A stretch of DNA of 64,000 nt from Campylobacter rectus (GCF_004803795.1 NZ_CP012543.1:2232001-2296000), one strand, 5' to 3'; shown: positions 34,495 through 43,301, counted from the stretch's first letter. The notes: generated from the letters alone by a model not told the origin. Made by a program: numbers and translations.

Positions 34495-36254
34495 CCAAAA
34501 ACAAAGACTCGTTGTTTAAAAACTCATATACGGCTACGTTTAACATACCCATAGATAAAGAAAACAAAAAAGATACCAAGCTCATAATATATTCAAGCGA
34601 TCTAAGTAAAACCCATACCACCAAAGATATACATAAACGCTCGGATACTGCGGTAATATCTCTAAGCTATAAAGATAAAAACAACCAAAGCTTTTGCTAC
34701 CTAAGAAAAACCTCTCTAAGAGATATAACCGATAATATAATAAACGTTATCTCGGATAACGAGTATCCGTTTAAAACAAATGAGGACATAACCCTAAAGG
34801 CTATATATAAACAAGAGGAAAAAGACGAACGAGGAAACGAAAACAAAAAGTATAAAGAGGTAGTATGGGGATATAAGGTAATAAAAACCGTAGAGTATAA
34901 CGAAGCATCAAAATCAAATCCTAAAGACGTCATACTCTTAAAGAATAAAAAAGACGAACGAATCAAAGAAACGAAAGATAATAAATCAAACAAAGAAGAA
35001 GGTCTAATAAAAGGCAAAGAGATAACGATCCAAATCTCAAAGGTGGTAACCAAAGACGACCTGGCCAAACTAAAACAAGGAGGACACTCTATAATATTCT
35101 TTGCCGCTCTTAAAGAAAAAGAGAAGAAAGAGAAAGAAACGGACAAGAAGAAAAAACAAAACGATAAGTTCAAAGATACGAATGAAGCTAAATTTCAGTT
35201 TAATACCGGATACGGTAAGACTCATATGAGGGTGGATATAAAGATACCTCTATATATCAAATTTAAAGACGATAGAGTAATCGTCTATGAATTTGAGCAT
35301 GCTATAAAGCAGAAGGTGTTTAAGGCCGGTATAAACTATAATGATGCATTGATAAATAAAAGCGGCTACTTGTATATAAATAAAGATATAGCCTCTAAAG
35401 ATATAAATATCTATAAAGACGACAAGCTAAGCAAAGAGCTAAAAACCGATGAGAAGACAAATAAGAACTATCGAATTTACATAGATGAAGCGAATTCCGC
35501 AAACAATCAAAACCCAAGCAATACAAACCCGGTCCAATCCCAAACAGGTCAAACAAACATAAACCAAGATACCAAATACGGTATCAATCTACTGAGTAAA
35601 GATAATATGGATAAATTCATAAGCTCGTTTAACGAATCAAAGAGCCTAACCAGAGTAGATAAAGGTATGTGGGTGGATGGGGATGTAGCTATAAAGGTAG
35701 AGATAAATAGAGACATTAGAATTCTAAGAATAAGAGCTTTTATGTGTGCTATAAAATACGGTGAGGGAACAAATGGAAATAATGGATACGAAATAAATGT
35801 TGGCGGAAAGTTATTCACAAAAGATTATGGAAAAGACTTTTCAGATCATCCAAGATATTATGTAAAATCTCTTGATTCTAGTGCTGCTGGTGCATATCAG
35901 ATAAAATCTAGCACTTGGGATATGATTCTCAAAAAATACAAAAGGACCTATGGTATTACTGATTTTTCTCCTATTAACCAGGACAAAGCTTGCTTGATAT
36001 TAATTAAACACATTAGAAATGCTCTTGATTTGATAGCAGATGAAAAAATTGACGAGGCAGTTAGAAGTAGAACAGATAATAAGTTTAAAAGACTACATTA
36101 TGAATGGGCTAGCATGCCAGACTCTCCGTATGGACAACGCACCATAACTATGGAAAAGTTTATGGAGTACTATATGTATCATTTGGAATTAGAAAAAAGA
36201 GACATAAGTGACTTGGCTATAGATGATGAAGAGATTAAAAGATTTTTAGATTAA
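34473..36254 (+). CDS. Orphan toxin tip: shared linker fused to a GH104 (lambda endolysin-like) muramidase domain
   Basis: The protein has 593 residues. Residues ~10-257 are encoded by DNA (34501-35242) nearly identical to 31446-32187 of the large upstream toxin gene, but the N-terminal ~740 residues of that protein are absent. A unique linker follows, rich in Asn/Gln near residues 350-380. The C-terminal ~170 residues match lambda endolysin R: KYGEGTNGNNGYEINVGG with the catalytic Glu at residue 431. SDHPRYYV, AAGAYQI, DFSPINQDKA and WASMPDSPYGQ follow in the same order as the phage enzyme. It should cleave peptidoglycan glycan strands if delivered to the periplasm. It has no signal peptide. 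It begins MGKNFKITKNKD inside the preceding frame. Confidence 0.8.
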   Translation: MGKNFKITKNKDSLFKNSYTATFNIPIDKENKKDTKLIIYSSDLSKTHTTKDIHKRSDTAVISLSYKDKNNQSFCYLRKTSLRDITDNIINVISDNEYPFKTNEDITLKAIYKQEEKDERGNENKKYKEVVWGYKVIKTVEYNEASKSNPKDVILLKNKKDERIKETKDNKSNKEEGLIKGKEITIQISKVVTKDDLAKLKQGGHSIIFFAALKEKEKKEKETDKKKKQNDKFKDTNEAKFQFNTGYGKTHMRVDIKIPLYIKFKDDRVIVYEFEHAIKQKVFKAGINYNDALINKSGYLYINKDIASKDINIYKDDKLSKELKTDEKTNKNYRIYIDEANSANNQNPSNTNPVQSQTGQTNINQDTKYGINLLSKDNMDKFISSFNESKSLTRVDKGMWVDGDVAIKVEINRDIRILRIRAFMCAIKYGEGTNGNNGYEINVGGKLFTKDYGKDFSDHPRYYVKSLDSSAAGAYQIKSSTWDMILKKYKRTYGITDFSPINQDKACLILIKHIRNALDLIADEKIDEAVRSRTDNKFKRLHYEWASMPDSPYGQRTITMEKFMEYYMYHLELEKRDISDLAIDDEEIKRFLD

Positions 36255-36264
36255 AGGAGATGTT

Positions 36265-36816
36265 ATGAAATTAAATATAATGATGCTTATTTTTGCTTTG
36301 CTCACATCAGCTTTTGGCGCTAAGCTGGAGCAAAAACTGGAAGCTAAATTTGACAAATACAAGGTTAAAGAAGTATATAAAGGTGAAATAAAAATACCAA
36401 AGAGTTACAAGAAGGATGAAGAGGGACTTTATAGAGATAAATTTGGTAAATTTGTAAGCAATCAGCAAGAATTTTACGTAAATTTTGCAGGTAAATACAT
36501 GATAGTTACGCATAGTTGTGGCACTAGTTGCTATTATAGAACAGTAGAAGATTTAAGTGCAGGCAAGACCGTAAATATAGAAGGTATGGATAAATTTGAC
36601 AATACCGAAACTAGACCATTATTTAAAGATAGTGAAATAGGTGGATTTGCTAAACTTTATACTAGAGAGGATAGCGATCTTCTAATGGCTAGATATGTAA
36701 ATTTCGATACAGATGTTTGCAAGCAAGAGTATTTTGTGCTAAAGACACTCAAAAACGGCAAGAAAAAGCTAAAAAGCATATCAAAAAGAACGCCTTGCGA
36801 TACACCTATAAAATAA
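36265..36816 (+). CDS. Exported candidate immunity protein of the GH104 toxin tip
   Basis: The 183-residue protein has a signal peptide (LNIMMLIFALLTSAFG) and a mature part with four cysteines, including THSCGTSCYYRTVEDL. It starts 10 bases after the orphan tip with AAAGGAGATGTT ahead of the ATG, so it is co-transcribed. A periplasmic protein directly downstream of a peptidoglycan-cutting toxin is the expected immunity arrangement. I do not recognise the family. Confidence 0.65.
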   Translation: MKLNIMMLIFALLTSAFGAKLEQKLEAKFDKYKVKEVYKGEIKIPKSYKKDEEGLYRDKFGKFVSNQQEFYVNFAGKYMIVTHSCGTSCYYRTVEDLSAGKTVNIEGMDKFDNTETRPLFKDSEIGGFAKLYTREDSDLLMARYVNFDTDVCKQEYFVLKTLKNGKKKLKSISKRTPCDTPIK

Positions 36817-36823
36817 AACGATT

Positions 36824-37630
36824 ATGAAATTTAAAACTATATTATTAACTAGCTTGATGATAGGTTTAAATTTATATGGATTCGAGCCTTTAACTCCAGA
36901 TGAAGCTATGAGAAAATTTGACTCTGACTTTTTGCAGATAAACGACTATCCGCTTGATCCCACAATGGACTATGGCAGTCATGGTATCCCACCAAGCTTT
37001 AAGTGCTACGATGCCAAAGAAAAGTATAAATTTAAAAAATATTCCCTAGAAGATTTTATATGCCAGTCAAGCTATAACTCTTTTAGAGACAACTACTTTG
37101 CTGATCTTTATAATCTAATCATTAAAGAAAATTCGAAGTTAAAAGATAAAGCCAGAAAGATAGCTAGGGAGAGGATAAAGGATAGCAAAAAAGAGTGTAT
37201 AAGATACTCAAAAAAAGAGTATGACTATAGTTTTATAGAAAGCAAGGCTTTATTTGTATCTGAAAGTATAAGTTGCATAAGCAAAAAATATAGGCACTTT
37301 ACAGCAAAGCTAGCGCTAATGCTTTATGAATATGATAAAGAGCTATTTAAAAGAATTTATGGTGAAGAGTATGAGAAATTTAAAGAGGTATTTAAAGATA
37401 CTCTTTCTATATATTATCTTAAATTTGAAGGCATAAGCGCAAAGCAAAAAGAAGAAAACATAAGACTTTATGAAAATTTTAAAGAAAAATACAAAGACTA
37501 CGATATTGAAAGTTTTGGATATAATCATTGTTGGGATGCAAGCTATGTTTTATTAACTCAATACCCCCTAATAGATGAAAAAGGTCATTTGGTGTTACCT
37601 GAGGACAGGAAAAATCATGACAAAAACTAG
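36824..37630 (+). CDS. LprI/DUF1311-like exported protein, paralogue 1 (candidate lysozyme-type immunity)
   Basis: The 268-residue protein has a signal peptide (FKTILLTSLMIGLNLYGFEP). Residues ~55-125 carry the LprI/DUF1311 pattern: a cysteine (FKCYDAKEKYKF), then LEDFICQS, RDNYFADLYNL, and ARERIKDSKKEC. This is the layout of lysozyme-inhibitor-like domains. The remaining ~140 residues are helical and Tyr/Lys-rich. It is one of three paralogues (also 40093 and 42492). The first 60 bases are almost identical to paralogue 2. It lies seven bases after the previous gene. Confidence 0.7.
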   Translation: MKFKTILLTSLMIGLNLYGFEPLTPDEAMRKFDSDFLQINDYPLDPTMDYGSHGIPPSFKCYDAKEKYKFKKYSLEDFICQSSYNSFRDNYFADLYNLIIKENSKLKDKARKIARERIKDSKKECIRYSKKEYDYSFIESKALFVSESISCISKKYRHFTAKLALMLYEYDKELFKRIYGEEYEKFKEVFKDTLSIYYLKFEGISAKQKEENIRLYENFKEKYKDYDIESFGYNHCWDASYVLLTQYPLIDEKGHLVLPEDRKNHDKN

Positions 37631-38172
37631 GCTTTTATATCTATTACTATTTTTAGATATATTTTCTAATGCTCAAAATTTAAATTTAGAAACTTATAGC
37701 AGTAATAGCAAATGCTCTAAAAAATAAATGGTGAAGAAATTTATAGTCAAGAATGCGAGTATGAATTTGGAGCAAATTTGATCTTTTATACCAAATTTAA
37801 TCATAGTGAAGTGCGGATATTTCAAGACGTACAAAACTATGCCACCTGCAGCGGACGTGAGCCTTTAAGAATTTTTGAAAAGAAGGATGACGACAAGGTC
37901 AAATTTCAAGGTGAGGTAGATTGGTGTGCAAGCAGCCAAATTTTGAAGTCACTGATGAAACTATTTTGATAATAGATAAACCACATAAGAGCGCTCTAAC
38001 TAACGATGGCGAATCAAATTTTAAAAACATCGGAAAACTATCCAGCGAAAGAAAATATAAATTTAAGAATGGGAAGATTAAAGAGATATGGTTTTTGCCT
38101 TTATTAATGAGTATAATGCGACATATGCTTAAGAATTTAAAAACAAATAGCGGATATAAATATGATAAATAA
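37617..38172 (+). pseudogene. Broken exported-protein gene with two frameshifts
   Basis: An ATG at 37617 overlaps the previous gene and opens a signal peptide (TRLLYLLLFLDIFSNAQ), but the frame stops at about 37728 after an A6 run. One frame over, the sequence continues INGEEIYSQECEYEFGANLI and ATCSGREPLRIFEKKDDD to about 37930. A second shift is then needed to continue KQPNFEVTDETILIIDKPHK to the stop at 38172. Together they make an exported protein of about 180 residues. It is a dead member of the immunity array. Confidence 0.6.
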
Positions 38173-39106
38173 AATAGTTATTTTTTATTTTATGTTGTTG
38201 ATCTTTACGATACATAATGCCTGCGCCAAAGATATAAATTTGACTGGAATTTACAAGACCGAGCCTTGCAATATCTCGATAGAAATCGCAAATGCTAACA
38301 AAACAGGATATTTTTATAGGATAGTCGATAATAATCAAACAAAATCAGAAGGATATATATCAAATATAAAAAGTAACGGCGAGGGTGAATTTTATGTAAA
38401 ATTTAAAAATTTTCAAGCAGCATATGAAAATGACACTCTTGTTATACAAAACTATGGAAATTCTATGAATCAATATATTCATTTCGAAGATTGCGATAGT
38501 AAATATTTAAAATTTGACAAATTATTATCCGCTCATCCTCAAAAATCGTCCTTAACTACCGTTTTTGGCGACCTGGACGGCGATAACATAGAAGAAAAAG
38601 TCCTCATAAGCGAAAATAACGACGGTCAAAGAATGCTGCAAATTTTTAAACAAAATAATTCAAGCGAATGGAAGCTATGGCACAGCTTTGACAACATAGT
38701 AATAAATAGCGATGATGGCGGTGCTATGGGTGATCCGTTTGCAGAGCTATCCGTGTCAAACAGAGTGATATCTGTAAGCCACGATGGAGGCGGAGGACGT
38801 TTTACTTGGCAGTATTTACATAAATATAGATATGATAAAAAAGATAAGATATGGAAAGTAGTAGGTGCTACGATAACCCATCTTGACAAGAGCAAAAAAG
38901 TCGAGACTCTAGACTATAATCTATTAACAGGAAAGGCGATCTATACTGCGAACTGTATTGGAGACGATGAGGATCAAGATGAGTGTATGGATATTAAAAA
39001 TTTTACTTTTTATGTAAAACCCGCAAATTCTCCGCTGATGAAAAATTTTAAAATAGGAAAAAATAAAATCGTTATACCCAAATTTAATATAGAAATGTAC
39101 TATTAA
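38162..39106 (+). CDS. Exported protein with FG-GAP-like segment, part of the immunity array
   Basis: The 314-residue protein has a signal peptide (IVIFYFMLLIFTIHNACA). The N-terminal ~110 residues are a beta-rich domain. A calcium-loop/FG-GAP-like VFGDLDGDNIEEKVLI (about residues 138-153) and a glycine-rich SHDGGGGRFTWQYLHKYRYD follow. The layout resembles exported proteins found beside contact-dependent toxins. The function is inferred only from position. It has no toxin next to it. Confidence 0.6.
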   Translation: MINKIVIFYFMLLIFTIHNACAKDINLTGIYKTEPCNISIEIANANKTGYFYRIVDNNQTKSEGYISNIKSNGEGEFYVKFKNFQAAYENDTLVIQNYGNSMNQYIHFEDCDSKYLKFDKLLSAHPQKSSLTTVFGDLDGDNIEEKVLISENNDGQRMLQIFKQNNSSEWKLWHSFDNIVINSDDGGAMGDPFAELSVSNRVISVSHDGGGGRFTWQYLHKYRYDKKDKIWKVVGATITHLDKSKKVETLDYNLLTGKAIYTANCIGDDEDQDECMDIKNFTFYVKPANSPLMKNFKIGKNKIVIPKFNIEMYY

Positions 39107-39161
39107 AATAAATTTTACGCAAAAGTCATACTGGGTTATTGACATATAAAGGAGTTAGTAT

Positions 39162-39209
39162 ATGAAGATAATTAATCTTATACTTGAAATTTACACGAGT
39201 AATTTATAA
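39162..39209 (+). pseudogene. Vestigial 5' end of a 33607-type gene
   Basis: ATG AAG ATA ATT AAT CTT ATA CTT opens a 15-codon frame behind AAAGGAGTTAGTAT. Its sequence (MKIINLIL) resembles the start of the exported protein at 33607 (MKIIKFIL), after which the similarity ends. It looks like a truncated duplicate. Confidence 0.3.
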
Positions 39210-39222
39210 CCGAAAACATCAT

Positions 39223-40035
39223 ATGAAAAAAATTTTATTTATATTTTTTATATCATCTCTTTACGGTGATTTATTTGCGCAAGTTTTTACTTATAATTTA
39301 AATTTTGTAAGAGTAAATTTAAACACCAAACAAATAGCAAAGGATAAATATATAAATTTTGACCTAGAAACAGACAAGGACAAATACGGTGAAAATCTGG
39401 CTTATTTTGCAAATGAGTATACATACGAGAACAAGGATGTTCTCTCGCCTTTGCGAATAGATGCCGATGAAAACAAGAAAGCTGTAGTAAAATTTGAAGC
39501 ATGCGACAAACTAAACAAAAAATTGTTAGCTTGCAATGGTATGGGAAAAGATGAAATTTCAAATTTTAAACACAAAGATATATCTAATTATTATTTTAAA
39601 ATAGACAACAATAACTACTCTGTAAAAATTTTGCGTGACTATAATGAAGATAGTCTAGGGCGAGCGATAGATGTAAAAGAGTGTGCTGTTATCGTTTCAA
39701 AATATAAAGATAAGAAATGGCATTTTTGTTATAACAATATATCGATGCAAGAAGTTTCTGCTAAAAAGGATATTATCGAATTTAGAGGCGGCAATCAGGA
39801 TAGACTTGGCAACATAGTAGATTTTTATATGTCGTTTAAGTATCTAGAATCAGATTTTTATTTGTATGAATATGTTTGGAAATTTGGACGCATAGATGAA
39901 AATAGCGATAAAGAAATATTTGATAAGGCAGAAATATATTATAAATATACCAATGAAAAGGATAAGATATATATAAATGAAGTCACGCCAGAATTGCTTA
40001 ATAAAATGAGAGAAATTTTTTATAAGAATAAGTAA
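39223..40035 (+). CDS. Exported hypothetical protein of the immunity array
   Basis: The 270-residue protein starts at the ATG at 39223 and has a signal peptide (KKILFIFFISSLYGDLFAQ). The frame is open from a TTG 39 bases upstream, but that extension would bury the signal. The mature part is charged and beta-rich with two cysteines around residues 90-100. No known domain was recognised. It sits between the FG-GAP-like protein and LprI-like paralogue 2. Confidence 0.6.
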   Translation: MKKILFIFFISSLYGDLFAQVFTYNLNFVRVNLNTKQIAKDKYINFDLETDKDKYGENLAYFANEYTYENKDVLSPLRIDADENKKAVVKFEACDKLNKKLLACNGMGKDEISNFKHKDISNYYFKIDNNNYSVKILRDYNEDSLGRAIDVKECAVIVSKYKDKKWHFCYNNISMQEVSAKKDIIEFRGGNQDRLGNIVDFYMSFKYLESDFYLYEYVWKFGRIDENSDKEIFDKAEIYYKYTNEKDKIYINEVTPELLNKMREIFYKNK

Positions 40036-40050
40036 GGTATTGGCAATATA

Positions 40051-40092
40051 AGAAGCAAATATATTTAAGAAATTTAAATAAAAGGACAAGAG
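40051..40092 (+). repeat. Repeated leader, copy 2
   Basis: AGAAGCAAATATATTTAAG followed by AAATTTAAATAAAAGGA immediately precedes LprI-like paralogue 2. It matches copy 3 (42432-42491) over its whole length, with one change in the ribosome-site region. Confidence 0.65.
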
Positions 40093-40905
40093 ATGAAATT
40101 TAAAACTATATTATTAACTAGCTTGATGATAGGCTTAAATTTATATGGATTTGAGCCTTTAATGCCCGGCAAGGCTAGTGAAAAGGCTATTGAACAATTA
40201 GAGCAGGTTGATAATAATTTTTTTACCGGAGATGACTATTCTTTTAACGATTATGGCACTAAGATATTTCCCAGCTTTAAATGTTCTGATGCTAAAGGAA
40301 AGTATAAATTTAAAGAGTACTCTTTAGAAGACTTTATTTGCCAGTCAAAATTTATTGCCTTTAGGGATAACTATTTTAGCGATCTTTATAATCTAATCAT
40401 TAAAGAAAATCCGAAGTTAAAAGATAAAGCCCAAAAGATAGCTAGAGAGAGGATAAGCAAAACTCAAAAAGAGTGTATAGAAGGATATTCTAAAGTCTTT
40501 AGAGTACAAATTAAATATAATTATAGCGTTGGTAATTCTATTCATTGCACTAGATCATACTATAGAAGCTATACGGCTAAACTAGCCTTAATGCTTTATA
40601 AAAATGATCAAGAGCTGTTTGAGAGAATTTACGGCGAAGATTACGAAAAATTTAAAGAGGTATTGGAAGATACCTTAAAGTATGTGCCCATACTTTACTC
40701 TTTTAGAGACTTGAAAGACATTAAAAAAACAGACGATAGGCCTTATGCTGAATTTCTAAGAAAGTATGATGACTATACCGGCGATTTTGATAAATATCGT
40801 ATCCACGACCTAATTTACATAGTATTAGTCCAATACTCCCTAATAGACAAAAACGGTCATTTAGTATTACCTGAGAATAGAAAGGAAGAAGAGGAGGAGC
40901 AATGA
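40093..40905 (+). CDS. LprI/DUF1311-like exported protein, paralogue 2
   Basis: The 270-residue paralogue of the 36824 product shares the signal peptide and the same LprI-type block (FKCSDAKGKYKF, LEDFICQS, RDNYFSDLYNL, ARERISKTQKEC). The C-terminal half (YAEFLRKYDDYTGDFDKYR) is closer to paralogue 3 than to paralogue 1. The middle, around residues 130-155, differs most. It follows leader copy 2 and ends in an ATGA overlap with a small gene. Confidence 0.7.
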   Translation: MKFKTILLTSLMIGLNLYGFEPLMPGKASEKAIEQLEQVDNNFFTGDDYSFNDYGTKIFPSFKCSDAKGKYKFKEYSLEDFICQSKFIAFRDNYFSDLYNLIIKENPKLKDKAQKIARERISKTQKECIEGYSKVFRVQIKYNYSVGNSIHCTRSYYRSYTAKLALMLYKNDQELFERIYGEDYEKFKEVLEDTLKYVPILYSFRDLKDIKKTDDRPYAEFLRKYDDYTGDFDKYRIHDLIYIVLVQYSLIDKNGHLVLPENRKEEEEEQ

Positions 40906-41126
40906 TTTTTAGATTTTTTATCTTAACTTGTGAAATTTATGGCGATATAATGCCAGACAGGACAGTGTATTTGACCATTTCAAGACAAGGAAAAACTATT
41001 TTTAAGAGCGACAATATACAAGAGATAGATCAAAATAAATTTACATCTAAGCTTGAGATGACAAATAAAGAGCTGCTCACAGCGTTTGATAAATTTTATA
41101 AAAAGTTACAAAATAGATACCAGTGA
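40902..41126 (+). CDS. Small hypothetical protein coupled to LprI-like paralogue 2
   Basis: The 74-residue protein has its ATG overlapping the preceding TGA. It has a hydrophobic start (FRFFILTCEIY) and a lysine-rich helical end. It could be an intact small gene or the tail of something larger. No family is recognised. Confidence 0.45.
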   Translation: MIFRFFILTCEIYGDIMPDRTVYLTISRQGKTIFKSDNIQEIDQNKFTSKLEMTNKELLTAFDKFYKKLQNRYQ

Positions 41127-41142
41127 TGGCTTGTTAAAAAAT

Positions 41143-41853
41143 ATGAAGACTATAAATAAAATAATTCTTTTCTTGCTAATGGTATTTATGTCGCCTTCTC
41201 TTTTTGCAGAGCAAACTACCGAGCAGTGTTTTAATGGCTTTTTAGATAACAAAGCACATTTTGCCAAAGAAGACAAATTTGACGAATTTGATTTTTCTAA
41301 CATTTTGGCTGACAAGCGTACAAAATTTTTGGGCTATGTCGGAGCTGATTATCATAGGCTACATATAAATTTTGACAGCGTTAAAAAGATATCAAGGTCA
41401 AAATATATAGTATCTGGCAACTACAAAATAGCCGGAAAAACTCAATCGTTTAACGGCGAAATTCAAATATCTGAAATAAGAAAATATACAAATTTTAACT
41501 ACGGCGTTGATGATTTTATGAAAGGCAAAATCAATGCCCAAGGCATAGCCTTAGCGACCTATTTTTTAAAAGGCGAAGCAGAAAAATTTCAAGCTAAAGG
41601 CCGCATGCTGATAAGATGGTACATTGACAACGATAAAAAATTGCTATACGACGATATATCAGAAGATGAGGATTTGTACGCAAATAATTTATTTTGTGGA
41701 GAGTGCGAGGTGAGCAAGGTGCAAACAAGGCCGTGCGCGCGGGGTCATTACAGGATACCAAATAGCGGCGATCTTGACATGGGGGCCGGAGAATTTAGCC
41801 CAAATCCAAAATATCTTAGCAACGGCTGGGGCAACTTTAATAAAGATGAATAA
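41143..41853 (+). CDS. Exported hypothetical protein of the immunity array
   Basis: The 236-residue protein has a signal peptide (NKIILFLLMVFMSPSLFAEQ). An earlier in-frame ATG at 41086 is rejected because it would precede the signal with a charged extension. The mature part is beta-rich with a cysteine cluster near the end (FCGECEVSKVQTRPC). Its 3' end overlaps the next gene by eight bases. The function is unknown; it may be an immunity protein against a wall-targeting toxin. Confidence 0.6.
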   Translation: MKTINKIILFLLMVFMSPSLFAEQTTEQCFNGFLDNKAHFAKEDKFDEFDFSNILADKRTKFLGYVGADYHRLHINFDSVKKISRSKYIVSGNYKIAGKTQSFNGEIQISEIRKYTNFNYGVDDFMKGKINAQGIALATYFLKGEAEKFQAKGRMLIRWYIDNDKKLLYDDISEDEDLYANNLFCGECEVSKVQTRPCARGHYRIPNSGDLDMGAGEFSPNPKYLSNGWGNFNKDE

Positions 41854-42391
41854 ATTTCACTTTTTAATACTATCTCTAATTTTAGGTTTTCTAAATTTAA
41901 CAGCTAGTGAAAATTTGCCGCGCACAACAAGCATAGACAAAATCAAAGTAGGTAAAATTTTATTTACCAAAAATTTAGCTTCAAAAAATATCAAATACTT
42001 TCTGGATGGCGAAAAGGCAAGCTTTGTAAATTTGTCTAAAACGCAGATTATGACGCTTGATTTTTGCTGTGGCAGTAGTGGCGAAATTCAAAGGATAAAT
42101 GTCAAATTTTTTGATAAAAATTTAACTGAAGGAAATATAAATTTCAGCAAACTAAAAGAATTTGCTACAAATTCAGGTATCAAACTTGGCGAAAAACAAG
42201 AGCAAATTTTAAAGAAGCTAGGCAAGCCAACCGATCTACAAGAAGAAAATACTACCTCTATTGCCACCTACATCACCGGGCAAAGCCAAAGCAAACTCTT
42301 GCAAGAATTTGATATGCCGCTCTACTACGAAAAGTTTATCTTTTCTGACGGAGTTTTAAAAGAGTATGAATTTGGCTTTGAGTATCCGTGA
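41846..42391 (+). CDS. Exported hypothetical protein with SmpA/OmlA-like motif
   Basis: The 181-residue protein starts MNKFHFLILSLILGFLN at 41846, overlapping the previous stop. The motif SGIKLGEKQEQILKKLGKP resembles the SmpA/BamE-type turn (G-x-T/K-xx-Q-x-xx-xLGxP) found in many small exported proteins. A Cys-Cys pair (DFCCGSSGE) lies upstream of it. The role is unknown. Confidence 0.6.
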   Translation: MNKFHFLILSLILGFLNLTASENLPRTTSIDKIKVGKILFTKNLASKNIKYFLDGEKASFVNLSKTQIMTLDFCCGSSGEIQRINVKFFDKNLTEGNINFSKLKEFATNSGIKLGEKQEQILKKLGKPTDLQEENTTSIATYITGQSQSKLLQEFDMPLYYEKFIFSDGVLKEYEFGFEYP

Positions 42392-42431
42392 TACTATAAT
42401 AGCTCTTTTTATAATTAATCATTTTGGCAAA

Positions 42432-42491
42432 TTTGTATAAACGCATACGAGAAGCAAATATATTTAAGAAATTTAAATAAAAGGATAAGAG
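42432..42491 (+). repeat. Repeated leader, copy 3
   Basis: It begins TTTGTATAAACGCATACGAG, matching copy 1, and continues AAGCAAATATATTTAAG, then AAATTTAAATAAAAGGA, matching copy 2. It is therefore the most complete copy and links the two others. It directly precedes LprI-like paralogue 3. Confidence 0.65.
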
Positions 42492-43301
42492 ATGAAATTT
42501 AAAATTTTATTACTAGCATTTGCGTTTATGTGGCAAAATTTATATCCATTTGAGCCTTTAACTCCAAGCAAAGCAAGTAAAAGAGCAGAAGAGCTTGGGC
42601 AGCTAGATTGGATTATAAATTCTACAAACGACTATGGCTCAGAGAGCAAACCAAGCTTTGCTTGCTATAACACCAAAGGAAAGTATAAATTTAAAAAATA
42701 CTCTTTGGAAGATTTTATATGCCAGTCAAGCTATAACTCTTTTAGAGATAACTACTTTGCTGATCTTTATAATCTAATAGTGAAAGAAAGCCCAAATTTA
42801 AAAGATAAAGCCAGGAAGATAGCTAGAGAGAGGATAGGAAAAACCCAAAAAGAGTGTATGATATATAGCCAAAAAGACTACATAAGCTCCATAGAAAATT
42901 ATCCAAACCCCGATGTGGGACCTGGCTATATACATATGACTATTAACTGTATAAAGTCATACTACCGAACCTACACTACTAAACTAGCCTTAATGCTTTA
43001 TAAGAACGATAAGGAACTATTTAAGAAAATTTACGATGAGGACTATGAAAAATTTAAAGAAGTATTTGAGGACACCTTAAAATACGTACCCATAATTCGA
43101 TCTACTCCAGAAATAACACATATAAAAAAAACAGATAATGTTCCTTATGCTGAGTTTTTAAGAAAATATGATGATTATACTGGCGATTTTGATAAATATC
43201 GTATCCATGACCTAATTTACATAGTCTTGATCCAATACTCGCTCATTGACGAGAATGGTCATTTGGTATTGCCTAAGGATAGAAAGGAAGAAGAGGAGTA
43301 G
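42492..43301 (+). CDS. LprI/DUF1311-like exported protein, paralogue 3
   Basis: The 269-residue paralogue has a signal peptide (FKILLLAFAFMWQNLYPFEP). The LprI-type block is present: FACYNTKGKYKF, LEDFICQS, RDNYFADLYNL, ARERIGKTQKEC. Between residues ~125 and 160 it diverges from both other copies, while the last 60 residues are close to paralogue 2. It is the last gene of the array before the convergent T6SS tssL. Confidence 0.7.
   Translation: MKFKILLLAFAFMWQNLYPFEPLTPSKASKRAEELGQLDWIINSTNDYGSESKPSFACYNTKGKYKFKKYSLEDFICQSSYNSFRDNYFADLYNLIVKESPNLKDKARKIARERIGKTQKECMIYSQKDYISSIENYPNPDVGPGYIHMTINCIKSYYRTYTTKLALMLYKNDKELFKKIYDEDYEKFKEVFEDTLKYVPIIRSTPEITHIKKTDNVPYAEFLRKYDDYTGDFDKYRIHDLIYIVLIQYSLIDENGHLVLPKDRKEEEE

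Noticed and set aside
31446-35242. The 742-bp direct repeats as an insertion sequence or transposon
   Set aside because: There is no transposase, no terminal inverted repeats and no target duplication. The repeated DNA is coding in the same frame and ends exactly where the toxin domains diverge.
40093-43301. CRISPR array or tandem satellite
   Set aside because: The spaced similarities are whole paralogous genes with repeated leaders; no regular short repeat/spacer pattern exists anywhere in the window.
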